From CAZEJK01 sp964512045 (GTDB taxonomy: Bacteria; Acidobacteriota; Thermoanaerobaculia; Thermoanaerobaculales; Sulfomarinibacteraceae), in contig CAZEJK010000238.1 in assembly GCA_964512045.1 (NCBI GenBank), positions 1 through 7,904 of the forward strand: 7,904 bases of DNA, given 5' to 3'. The translations under genes and the position numbers were made by a program. Below are positions 1 to 6,425 of the stretch, one piece after another. Within the stretch, counting starts at the first letter, position 1. Every line of letters starts with the position of its first letter. The notes under the pieces were generated by a model that worked only from the letters and a program-made list of their open reading frames with translations, did not search any database and was not told the DNA's origin.

Positions 1-91
1 ACGGAGCACGAGGCGAGTGGAGAGATCCCGTGGGAGTACCCGCAGCCTTCCGGTCCCGGATGCGGCCCCGGTCAACGGCCCCGGGCCCGGC

Positions 92-225
92 AGCCGGCCA
101 CCGGCTCCGGACGATGGCCAGGCAGGGACCACCGACCTCTCAGGTCGAGCCGATGCGGAGGGCTTCGAACCCTGCACACGGCCGCGTGAGTACGGAAGCT
201 CACCGCTGGCGGTGGATCGTGTGCA
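92..225. repeat. Cluster of short inverted repeats downstream of gatD, in the gene-free left edge
   Basis: Bases 1-240 contain no convincing gene. The last 150 bases before the gatD stop hold several dyads. AGCCGG/CCGGCT sits at 92-97/101-106 and CGACCT/AGGTCG at 133-138/142-147. AGGG/CCCT at 159-162/170-173 flanks a loop that reads TTCGAAG on the minus strand. TGCACACG/CGTGTGCA at 173-180/218-225 encloses GTGAG/CTCAC at 186-190/199-203. On the minus strand this would lie in the 3' untranslated part of the gatED transcript, so a terminator or 3' RNA structure is possible. No T-run follows any stem, so it is not a classical intrinsic terminator. Short dyads are common by chance in GC-rich DNA. 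Confidence 0.3.
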
Positions 226-240
226 CGCCGGCGCGAGTGT

Positions 241-1635
241 TCACTTCCAGTGGCCGGTGATGAACTCCTCCACCTCTGGCAGGCCCCCCTGGAGCACCAG
301 GTAGCCGTTGTGGGGCTCGCGCTCGGTGATCTCGTGGTTGATCGGCGTCCGCATCATCTGCAGCACCTCATGGTGGTCGTCGGTGTGGCCGAGCACCCAG
401 CCGAGCTTCATCAGGGCGGTCTCGGGCAGCATGTTGTCCAGCGGCACCACGCCCAGGTCGAGCAGGTCACGACCGGTGTCGTACACGTACATCTGGGCGT
501 AACCCCATAAGGTCTGGACCGTCATGACAACGTGCACGCCAGCGGCGACGGCACGTTCGAGCGCGGGGTACAGTGGCTTGTTGACGTGCCCGAGACCGGT
601 CCCGGCGATCACGATGCCCCGGTATCCACGCTCCACGAGCGCGTCGACAAGGTCCGGCTTCATTCCGGGGTAGTAGTACAGGATGGTGACGCGATCGTCG
701 TGGGCGGTGTCGATCTGGGCCCGTCGTGATCGGTCTCTTTGTACGTAGTCGTCCGTGAGGTAGGTGAACCGGTCGCGCGACACCATCGCCAGAGGAATGG
801 CACCGATGGTGCGGAACGTGGAGCGGTACGAGCTGTGCATCTTGCGGCATCGAGTTCCACGGTGGAGCAGACCGTACCTGTCCGAGGTGGGGCCGAACAT
901 GCAGATCTGGACCTCGGCGATGTCTCCCGAGGCGGCGGTTCGAACGGCGTGTATCAAGTTCAGAGCCGCATCTGACGATGGCCGATCGGAGCTTCGCTGT
1001 GAGCCCACGAGCACGATCGGCACGGGCGAGCTCTGCACCATGAAGCTGAGCACGGCGGCCGTGTGGCCCATGGTGTCGGTGCCGTGTCCGATGACGATGC
1101 CGTCGGCGCCCGCCTCGATCTCGGCGCCGATCGCCTCGGCGAGGGTGGTGTACTCGGGCCAGCTCATGTTCTCCGAGAACACGCCGAACAGCTTGTGAGT
1201 GGTGAGGTTGCACAGGTCCGCCAGCTCGGGAACGGCGCCATACAGCTCCCCCGGGGTGAATGCAGGAATCACGGCGCCGGTGCGGTAGTCCAGACGGGAG
1301 GCTATGGTCCCGCCGGTGCCGAGCAGGGTGACCGATGGCAGATCGGGCCGGTTCGGGAACTCCTGCTCCGGGATCCGATAGACGGCCTCCTTGTAACCGA
1401 GCTCGGAGATGTCTGCGATCCGGTCCACGTGAACGCCGACGTTGTATCCGTTCTTCAGCTTGAGGACCACGTGGAGGTCGTCGAACGTCTCGGATCGGGG
1501 CAGGATGACGCCCTCGAACACGCTGCCCGCGTCGTTTGTGAGCTGCACATCGCTCCAGACGCGAACGCCCCAGTGCGTGAGTCGCTCGCGGGCGAGCCCG
1601 CGGTAGCCGCTCAACGGATCTGCAGCCCCCGTCAT
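241..1635 (-). CDS. gatD: Glu-tRNA(Gln) amidotransferase subunit D (GatD, archaeal-type, asparaginase-like)
   Basis: A 464-residue protein of normal GatD length. GatD hydrolyses an amide donor (Gln or Asn) and passes ammonia to GatE, which amidates Glu-tRNA(Gln). Residues 1-95 form the small N-terminal domain specific to GatD. From about residue 100 the type-I asparaginase fold follows. The four catalytic positions of that fold are visible: T110 in GTGGTIAS, T186 and D187 in GHGTDTMGH, and K265 in CRKMHSSYRSTFR. The RKMH context and the later GIVIAGTGLGHVNK segment are characteristic of GatD rather than of free asparaginase. No signal peptide is seen, so it should be cytoplasmic. The ATG overlaps the gatE stop as ATGA, and AGGAGGGA lies six bases upstream, which settles the start and suggests translational coupling. 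The alternative, a stand-alone L-asparaginase, is unlikely given the N-terminal domain and the gatE partner. Confidence 0.95.
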   Translation of the reverse strand: MTGAADPLSGYRGLARERLTHWGVRVWSDVQLTNDAGSVFEGVILPRSETFDDLHVVLKLKNGYNVGVHVDRIADISELGYKEAVYRIPEQEFPNRPDLPSVTLLGTGGTIASRLDYRTGAVIPAFTPGELYGAVPELADLCNLTTHKLFGVFSENMSWPEYTTLAEAIGAEIEAGADGIVIGHGTDTMGHTAAVLSFMVQSSPVPIVLVGSQRSSDRPSSDAALNLIHAVRTAASGDIAEVQICMFGPTSDRYGLLHRGTRCRKMHSSYRSTFRTIGAIPLAMVSRDRFTYLTDDYVQRDRSRRAQIDTAHDDRVTILYYYPGMKPDLVDALVERGYRGIVIAGTGLGHVNKPLYPALERAVAAGVHVVMTVQTLWGYAQMYVYDTGRDLLDLGVVPLDNMLPETALMKLGWVLGHTDDHHEVLQMMRTPINHEITEREPHNGYLVLQGGLPEVEEFITGHWK

Positions 1636-3596
1636 GTGGTCTCCCTCCTGCCCGCGGCCTCGGATACAGCCTCGGCGACGTCGCGCGCCGATACCCGGCC
1701 TCGCAGCCGTTGCATCGCAAGGCCGTGCCAGTAGCGGCGCCGTTGAGAGCCGCTGCCGTCAGGATGGTCCGGCTCCATCGTCCGGACGATCTGCTCGACC
1801 GCATCCCGCCACGCCTCCGGCGCGCGTGCGAGGCCGCGAGCCTGGACCAGCTCCGCCACCCCTCGATCGGGGGTGTCGACGATCGCATCGACCACCTCGT
1901 CGACCGCTTGCCACAGGACGGGTGCCCTTTCAGCGTGAGCAAACAGCTCCAGCCACCGCGCCTGGGGGACCAAATCAACGGGTTGGCCGGCGCGCCGCAG
2001 GCCCTTGAGCCGCTCGCCAACGAACAGGGCGGCGCGGCGAAGGTTCGCTCCGGCTGCAACAAGCCGGTCGACCAGGTCCGCGCCCCCACGTCGGATCAGG
2101 AACCAGCCGGTCGTCTGTGGAACACCGGCCTCGCGGTAGCGAGCTTCACGGACCCATGGGGGAGGTGGCAGGTCCGAGCGCAGGTGTGCCACGTGCTCTC
2201 GCGGCACCGGGCTCGGCGGGCTGTCCGTGTCCGGGTACATCCGGTCGGGTCCAGGGAGGATTCGCTCGAAGTCTGTGGACCCATCGGCGAACGGTTGGCG
2301 GGTCTCGTTCGGTACACCCCGGACCGCATCCTCCAGGCGGATGCGAATCTCCTGGGCGGCCGTCACGGTGTCGGCCGCGGCGCCCCACACGACCACCAGA
2401 GCGTCGTCAGGGGTGCAGCCGACCCGCCGCCGGAGGCGATCGAGCTCCTGGATCGAGCCCTCGGCCTCGGGCCAGCGTTCGCTGGTGAGGAGGATCGGTT
2501 GCTGGTCGAGACACGCCACGACTCGGACGCGGCCGGCCAGCTCGTGGGCGAAGGTTCGTCCGGGCTGAGTTGGCCAGGAGAGGGTCGTCGCGAGACCGGG
2601 GAGACGGACGGCACGGATGCTAAACGGTCCGTCGCCGATCTCCAGGCCGGGCCGGCGGCCTTCACCCTCGACGAACCGCTCCCACCGTGACCTGTGGAGC
2701 ACCTCGATCGATGAGTGCGCGAGAAGCTCGGTCACATCCGTGTGCTCCATCGCCACGTCGTCGGGACGCGTGAAGCCGCGTCGGTGGAGCTCCTCGCGCA
2801 GCTTCAGGAGGTTGACCTGCCGCACCGCCTCTCCATGAACCAGGCCCGGCGCCCAACCTGCTTTGGGAACCCCTTTGATCTCCACCCGTTGTCCGCCGCG
2901 GACCGACACGTTGATGTCTTGCCGGCTCGCACCGAGCCCGACGCGCACGTGACCGGTGGAGCGGCAGACGCGGCCGATCAGGAGGATCGCCTCCTCCACC
3001 TCCTCGGGTGTCCGCAGGTCCGGGCCGGTCACCGTCTCGATGAGCGGTACGCCGAGCCGGTCTGCGCGCCACACGATGAGATGTCCTCGGTCCGAGACCT
3101 CTCGGCAGCTGTCCTCCTCTACTGTCACCTGGGTGATGGTCAGCTCCCGTCCGCGGAACGGCAGTCGGCCGTTGACACCAACCACCGCGGTGCGCTGAAA
3201 GCCGGTGGGGATCGAGCCGTCGAGGTACTGCTTGCGTGCGATATGGATCTCGTCGACGATGTCGCACCCGAGCATCAGGCACTGCTCGATGGCGATATCG
3301 ATCGCTTGCTGGTTGACCAGAAAAGGCGGCGTGTCGTCCATCTCGTAGGTGCACACGTTGCTCTCGTGGAGCAAGTAGACGATGTTCTTGCGGGTCTTGA
3401 ACTCCATCAATGCCGTGCCGTCGTACTCGCCCAGCTCGGACAGCGTTGGCCGCATGTGGCGCAGCACCTCCGCGTCGTGCGTGCGACAGTACCGACCAGC
3501 GGGGCAGTGGCAGAAGAGCTTCCGCTCGGTGGCCAGCTGCTGGTGGACCTCCAGCCCGACGATCAGCCCCACCTCTTCATAGTCGAGTCGTTCCAC
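1632..3596 (-). CDS. gatE: Glu-tRNA(Gln) amidotransferase subunit E (GatE, archaeal-type)
   Basis: A 654-residue protein, close to the usual GatE length and much longer than bacterial GatB. It should phosphorylate Glu-tRNA(Gln) with ATP and amidate it with ammonia from GatD. The N-terminal catalytic 'cradle' shows GLEVHQQL (residues 14-21), FCHCP (28-32), CTYEMDDTPP (82-91), YLDGSIPTGFQRT (124-136), VEEDSCREV (159-167) and RQDINVSVRGGQRVEIKG (225-242). An AspRS-like insertion (GAD domain) runs from about HELAGRVRV (351-359) to VPNETRQ (428-434). It separates GatE from GatB. MYPDTDSPP (453-461) returns to the cradle, and a helical tail of the GatB/YqeY type occupies about 545-654. The tail keeps an LRGRVSARDV segment (631-640) but is divergent. 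Translation starts at GTG behind GGGGAGGT; an ATG about 16 bases inside is out of frame. First gene of the gatED operon. Confidence 0.95.
   Translation of the reverse strand: MERLDYEEVGLIVGLEVHQQLATERKLFCHCPAGRYCRTHDAEVLRHMRPTLSELGEYDGTALMEFKTRKNIVYLLHESNVCTYEMDDTPPFLVNQQAIDIAIEQCLMLGCDIVDEIHIARKQYLDGSIPTGFQRTAVVGVNGRLPFRGRELTITQVTVEEDSCREVSDRGHLIVWRADRLGVPLIETVTGPDLRTPEEVEEAILLIGRVCRSTGHVRVGLGASRQDINVSVRGGQRVEIKGVPKAGWAPGLVHGEAVRQVNLLKLREELHRRGFTRPDDVAMEHTDVTELLAHSSIEVLHRSRWERFVEGEGRRPGLEIGDGPFSIRAVRLPGLATTLSWPTQPGRTFAHELAGRVRVVACLDQQPILLTSERWPEAEGSIQELDRLRRRVGCTPDDALVVVWGAAADTVTAAQEIRIRLEDAVRGVPNETRQPFADGSTDFERILPGPDRMYPDTDSPPSPVPREHVAHLRSDLPPPPWVREARYREAGVPQTTGWFLIRRGGADLVDRLVAAGANLRRAALFVGERLKGLRRAGQPVDLVPQARWLELFAHAERAPVLWQAVDEVVDAIVDTPDRGVAELVQARGLARAPEAWRDAVEQIVRTMEPDHPDGSGSQRRRYWHGLAMQRLRGRVSARDVAEAVSEAAGRRETT
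1642..1649 (-). promoter_or_regulatory. Ribosome binding site of gatD inside the gatE 3' end
   Basis: The minus strand reads AGGAGGGA, six bases before the gatD ATG. It lies within the last codons of gatE. Together with the ATGA stop/start overlap it supports coupled translation of GatE and GatD in matched amounts, as expected for a heteromeric enzyme. Confidence 0.75.
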
Positions 3597-3599
3597 AGC

Positions 3600-3607
3600 A
3601 CCTCCCC
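3600..3607 (-). promoter_or_regulatory. Ribosome binding site of gatE
   Basis: The minus strand reads GGGGAGGT, with GGAGG four bases before the GTG start. The spacing is slightly short but the match is strong, and it supports GTG at 3596-3594 as the start. The resulting N-terminus runs directly into the conserved VGLEVHQQL region, as in other GatE proteins. Confidence 0.65.
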
Positions 3608-3626
3608 GCCCTCAGGCAGCCTGGCC

Positions 3627-3632
3627 ATCATA
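3627..3632 (-). promoter_or_regulatory. Candidate -10 box for the gatED operon
   Basis: The minus strand reads TATGAT, one mismatch from the sigma-70 consensus TATAAT. It would give a 5' leader of roughly 24 bases before the gatE GTG. I see no good -35 hexamer at 16-18 bases upstream, so this is only a candidate. It lies in the 71-base region shared with the divergent kinase gene, so regulation could be shared. Confidence 0.3.
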
Positions 3633-3641
3633 CGCCGTCCC

Positions 3642-3649
3642 GGAGGAGG
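3642..3649 (+). promoter_or_regulatory. Shine-Dalgarno-like GGAGGAGG upstream of the kinase gene
   Basis: A strong GGAGGAGG lies 18 bases before the in-frame kinase ATG at 3668, which is longer than usual. An ATG at 3660 has a normal distance of about ten bases but is in another frame. An in-frame GTG at 3650 abuts the site too closely. The site therefore makes the exact kinase start uncertain. Confidence 0.45.
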
Positions 3650-3667
3650 GTGCGCTACCATGCCGCG

Positions 3668-5941
3668 ATGGCAGGTTCTGCGGGCTCTGTCGAAGCTGGT
3701 CAGCGTATGCAGCGCCACGAGCGATTGGAGCAGCTTCTCGATGGGGTCTCCGATCTCGTCTGTCAGCTGGATGCAGCGGGTCGCATCACCTGGGCGAATC
3801 GCGCGCTGGCTCGACTGATGTCCCTGTCGCCGTCAGGTCTCGCCGGGCGAAGCGCCTTCGACCTGGTGCATCCGGACGACCTGAGCGAGCAGCAGGAGCG
3901 TGTGAGGTCCGAGCTGCGCGATGGCGCGGACAGCTTCGAGCTGCAGTGTCGGGTTGCCGGCGCCGACGGTACGGTTGCCAACGTCGAGTGGTCGGTGTCT
4001 GTGCACCGAACCGAGACCGGCGAGATCGAGGGGCTTGACGCGATCGGACGGGATGTCACGGTCTCTCGACAGACGGCGCTGGAGGCGCGACGTTGGCGCG
4101 ATCAGCTCGATGCGGTGCTGCACGCGGTTCCGTTCCCGCTCTTTGCGAAGGACCGTGCCGGACGCTATCTCCTCTGCAACCCGGCGTTCGAGCGGTTCTT
4201 CGGCAAGCGCATGACCGATATGGTGGGTCGGACGGTGTGGCAGTGCTGGCCGAGCGAGGACGCACAGGTGTTCCATGAGAGAGACATCGCGCTCATGGAG
4301 GAGGGCACCACGCAGGTCTATGACCATCGGCTCAGCGACGTTGCGGGTCAGCACCACGATGTGGTGTTTTCGAAGGCGTGCTTTCGCGATCGTACCGGTG
4401 CTGTGGGAGGGCTCGTGGGGACCGTGGTCGACGTGACCGAGCGCCACCGGGCCGAGGCCGAGGCACGCGAGGCGTACGCGCTGTTGCAAGGTGCGATCGA
4501 GCAGACATCGACGGGGATTCTCATCGTCGAGGCGTCATCGGGTGAGATCGTTCGTTTCAACCGGGCCGCTTCCCAGCTGCTGGGTGTTGACGAGCTCACC
4601 GGCGCGAGACCGGCTCCGGATGAGTGGTTGGTAGTGGAGGACGGCTCGCGGTTGACTGTGGACGACCTGCCGTCCACGAGGGTGCTGAAGACAGGACAGG
4701 AGATCGAAGCGCGTGAGATGGTCGTGCTGCGGCCGGGGTACGAGCCGCGGTGGCTGCTGATCGGGGCAGCGCCAGTTCGTGACCTCGAGGGCGAGATCGT
4801 CGCCGCGATCGTGACCTTTGTGGACGTCACCGAGCGGCGGCTTCTGCTGGAGGCGATCTCGCGCGGCAAGGAGGAGTGGGAGCGGACGTTCGATACTGTC
4901 CGCGAGCTGATTGTCGTGTGCGACTCGGACGGTCGAGTCGTCCGTGCGAATCGGGCAGTATCCGATCGTCTGGGGATTGCGCCGCCGGCCGTGGTAGGCA
5001 GGTTTGTCGATGAGGTGCTCGTCGGGCCCGCCGGTGAGGCGACCGGTTATCCCCTGCTGTCGGCTATCCAGACCGGTCGCTCCACCGAGCTCGGGATTCG
5101 CTCGTCGAGCATCCGAGCAGAGCTCCAGGTCAGCGTATCACCGCGTATCGGGGCCGACGGTCGCGCCGAGGGGGCGATTGTTGTGGCGCGCGATGTCACC
5201 GCGGAGCGGCACGCCGAGAGGATCCGTCAGCAGCATCTGGTAGTGCAGCGCGACGAGGAGACACTCCGGACGTTCCGACACGAGCTCGGCAATGTGCTGA
5301 ACACGCTGCAGACGACGTTCTCGACGTTGGAGCGGCATTACGAGACGTTCACCGCGGACAAGCGTCTGGTGTACATGCAGCGCTGTCGAGAGAGCCTCGA
5401 TCTGGCCGGCCATCTGCACGCCTCGTTGGCCAAGTACCAGCAGCTGGAGCGCCTCGATCTCAAGCCCGTCAACCTGAGCGCGTTCCTCAACGAGAAGGCG
5501 TATTGGCTGTTCGAGCGGGCAGAGGAGGCCGGCTGCCGCTGCCGGTTCGAGCCGTGCGAGACGCCGATCACGGTTCTCGCCGACCGACAGGCGGTGCTTC
5601 GGATCGTCTTGAACCTCATTGATAACGCTGTGGCTGCGGTCGCGCAGAGCGAGATCCGTGAGATCACGCTCGCGTGCCAGTCCGGCTTGGAGCACGGCTC
5701 AGTGACAGTTCGCGATACCGGCTGTGGAGTGCCGCCACAGCTGACCGAGCGGGTGATGACGCCGCTGTTCACGACCAAGCCCGCTGGCTCGGGGATGGGC
5801 CTGACGATCGTTCAGAAGCTCATGGTCCGGATGGGGGGGCTGGTCGAGCTGACCAGCGTGCCTGGTCATGGGACAGCGGTTGAGCTTCGTTTTCCTCGGG
5901 TCAGCGAGGCAACGATAGCTCCTCGCCGATCGCTGCGATGA
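3668..5941 (+). CDS. Soluble multi-PAS sensor histidine kinase
   Basis: A 757-residue protein if started at ATG 3668; ATG 3707 (residue 14) is an alternative, and both lie before the first domain. Four PAS-type regions can be seen: about 17-135, 143-262, 270-392 and 398-516. Three end in the familiar DVT-E-R junction (VDVTERHR, VDVTERRL, RDVTAERH). The second has the FAKDRAGRYLLCNPAFERFFG signature. The dimerisation/phosphotransfer region follows, with phospho-acceptor H538 in FRHELGNVLNTL. The ATPase domain shows the N box LNLIDNAVAAV (N653), the G1 box DTGCG (683-687) and GSGMGLTIVQKL (707-718). No membrane segment or signal peptide is seen, so it should sense a cytoplasmic cue; no PAS ligand can be named. 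It converges on genes for an NtrC-type regulator and a lone receiver, its likely partners. The final ~13 residues lie past the conserved core and overlap the receiver gene. Confidence 0.9.
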   Translation: MAGSAGSVEAGQRMQRHERLEQLLDGVSDLVCQLDAAGRITWANRALARLMSLSPSGLAGRSAFDLVHPDDLSEQQERVRSELRDGADSFELQCRVAGADGTVANVEWSVSVHRTETGEIEGLDAIGRDVTVSRQTALEARRWRDQLDAVLHAVPFPLFAKDRAGRYLLCNPAFERFFGKRMTDMVGRTVWQCWPSEDAQVFHERDIALMEEGTTQVYDHRLSDVAGQHHDVVFSKACFRDRTGAVGGLVGTVVDVTERHRAEAEAREAYALLQGAIEQTSTGILIVEASSGEIVRFNRAASQLLGVDELTGARPAPDEWLVVEDGSRLTVDDLPSTRVLKTGQEIEAREMVVLRPGYEPRWLLIGAAPVRDLEGEIVAAIVTFVDVTERRLLLEAISRGKEEWERTFDTVRELIVVCDSDGRVVRANRAVSDRLGIAPPAVVGRFVDEVLVGPAGEATGYPLLSAIQTGRSTELGIRSSSIRAELQVSVSPRIGADGRAEGAIVVARDVTAERHAERIRQQHLVVQRDEETLRTFRHELGNVLNTLQTTFSTLERHYETFTADKRLVYMQRCRESLDLAGHLHASLAKYQQLERLDLKPVNLSAFLNEKAYWLFERAEEAGCRCRFEPCETPITVLADRQAVLRIVLNLIDNAVAAVAQSEIREITLACQSGLEHGSVTVRDTGCGVPPQLTERVMTPLFTTKPAGSGMGLTIVQKLMVRMGGLVELTSVPGHGTAVELRFPRVSEATIAPRRSLR

Positions 5942-6317
5942 GGGCTTCCAGTCGCACCGGTTTGTGGAGGATCTGGCGCACACCGAGCTTGGCCAGCTGC
6001 TGGCACACGGCCGCCGAGCCGTAGGCGGTGACGACGATGATTGGTGGCGTGCCATTTCTGGCTGTTGCCGTGATGGTCTCGATCAGTGTGACGCCGTTCA
6101 TCTCCGGCATCTCCAGGTCCGTGATGATCAGACTCGGAGCTCGTTGGCTGAAATGCTCGAGCGCTTCATGACCGTTCGTCGCAGTGCGGAGCTTCAGACG
6201 GGGCTCATGCAGCTGGAGCATGTCCTCGAGCACCGCCAGATAGGTGGTGTTGTCGTCGACGATAAGGATATCGAGGCTCTGATCGGTACCGGATGAGACG
6301 TCAGATGGCCGGGTCAT
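5901..6317 (-). CDS. Single-domain response regulator (receiver only)
   Basis: A 138-residue protein made of one receiver domain after a short polar N-terminus of about 15 residues. The acidic pair D21/D22 (ILIVDDN), phospho-acceptor D67 (LIITDLEMPEMNG), T97 (VVTAYGS) and K119 (ILHKPV) are all present, so phosphorylation should be normal. There is no output domain. Such proteins act as relay intermediates, phosphate sinks or by protein-protein contact. The ATG has CAGGAG five bases upstream. The gene lies 108 bases after the NtrC-type regulator on the same strand, probably co-transcribed, and its last 41 bases are antisense to the end of the histidine kinase gene. That kinase is the obvious candidate donor, by proximity only. 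Confidence 0.88.
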   Translation of the reverse strand: MTRPSDVSSGTDQSLDILIVDDNTTYLAVLEDMLQLHEPRLKLRTATNGHEALEHFSQRAPSLIITDLEMPEMNGVTLIETITATARNGTPPIIVVTAYGSAAVCQQLAKLGVRQILHKPVRLEALIAAIGEELSLPR

Positions 6318-6322
6318 GAAGA

Positions 6323-6350
6323 CTCCTGGGACTCGAGCGAGTGCTCGCTC
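6323..6350 (-). promoter_or_regulatory. Receiver-gene ribosome binding site with an adjacent inverted repeat
   Basis: CAGGAG (minus strand) lies at 6328-6323, five bases before the receiver ATG. Just upstream, at 6335-6341 and 6344-6350, is a perfect 7-base inverted repeat GAGCGAG/CTCGCTC with a 2-base centre. It could be a regulator-binding dyad or an RNA hairpin that affects access to the ribosome binding site. A second, wider dyad, ACTCGAG (6331-6337) and CTCGAGT (6381-6387), spans the same gap. Function is not shown by sequence alone. Confidence 0.4.
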
Positions 6351-6404
6351 TGGATAGTGACGTCCGTCGGAACGAACGATCTCGAGTGGTACACGTCTGA
6401 AAGC

Positions 6405-6419
6405 GCAACGACTCGTCCT
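6405..6419 (-). promoter_or_regulatory. Weak candidate sigma-54 (-24/-12) promoter before the receiver gene
   Basis: On the minus strand the GG and GC doublets occur with exactly ten bases between them, and the -12 part reads TTGC (AGGACGAGTCGTTGC). The -24 part matches only the GG of TGGCAC. It starts just after the stop of the sigma-54 activator gene and would give a leader of roughly 75 bases for the receiver gene. A GG-N10-TTGC pattern should occur a few times by chance in a window of this size, so confidence is low. Confidence 0.2.
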
Positions 6420-6425
6420 GAGGAG

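Noticed and set aside
150..225. Minus-strand tRNA gene suggested by the TTCGAAG hairpin and a 5-base anticodon-like stem
   Set aside because: The loop of the second stem has eight bases, no D arm with GG is present, and no upstream segment pairs with an acceptor strand after the T-arm-like hairpin.
17..304. Plus-strand 95-codon frame at the left edge running into the gatD 3' end
   Set aside because: Low-complexity Pro/Gly/Arg-rich translation, no recognisable domain, and it overlaps the conserved end of gatD by 64 bases. The GFEP stretch is just the translated TTCGAACCC dyad.
241..1635. Reading gatD as a free L-asparaginase
   Set aside because: The GatD-specific N-terminal domain, the RKMHSSYRSTFR segment and the coupled gatE gene point to the amidotransferase subunit.
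467..2089. Long 540-codon open frame on the minus strand overlapping gatD and gatE
   Set aside because: It runs in another frame through two strongly supported genes, is Arg/Ala/Pro/Gly-rich and shows no domain. It is a typical GC-rich shadow frame.
3622..3636. Sigma-54 promoter before the kinase (TGGCCATCATACGC)
   Set aside because: Only nine bases separate GG and GC, where ten are required, and the -12 part lacks TTGC.
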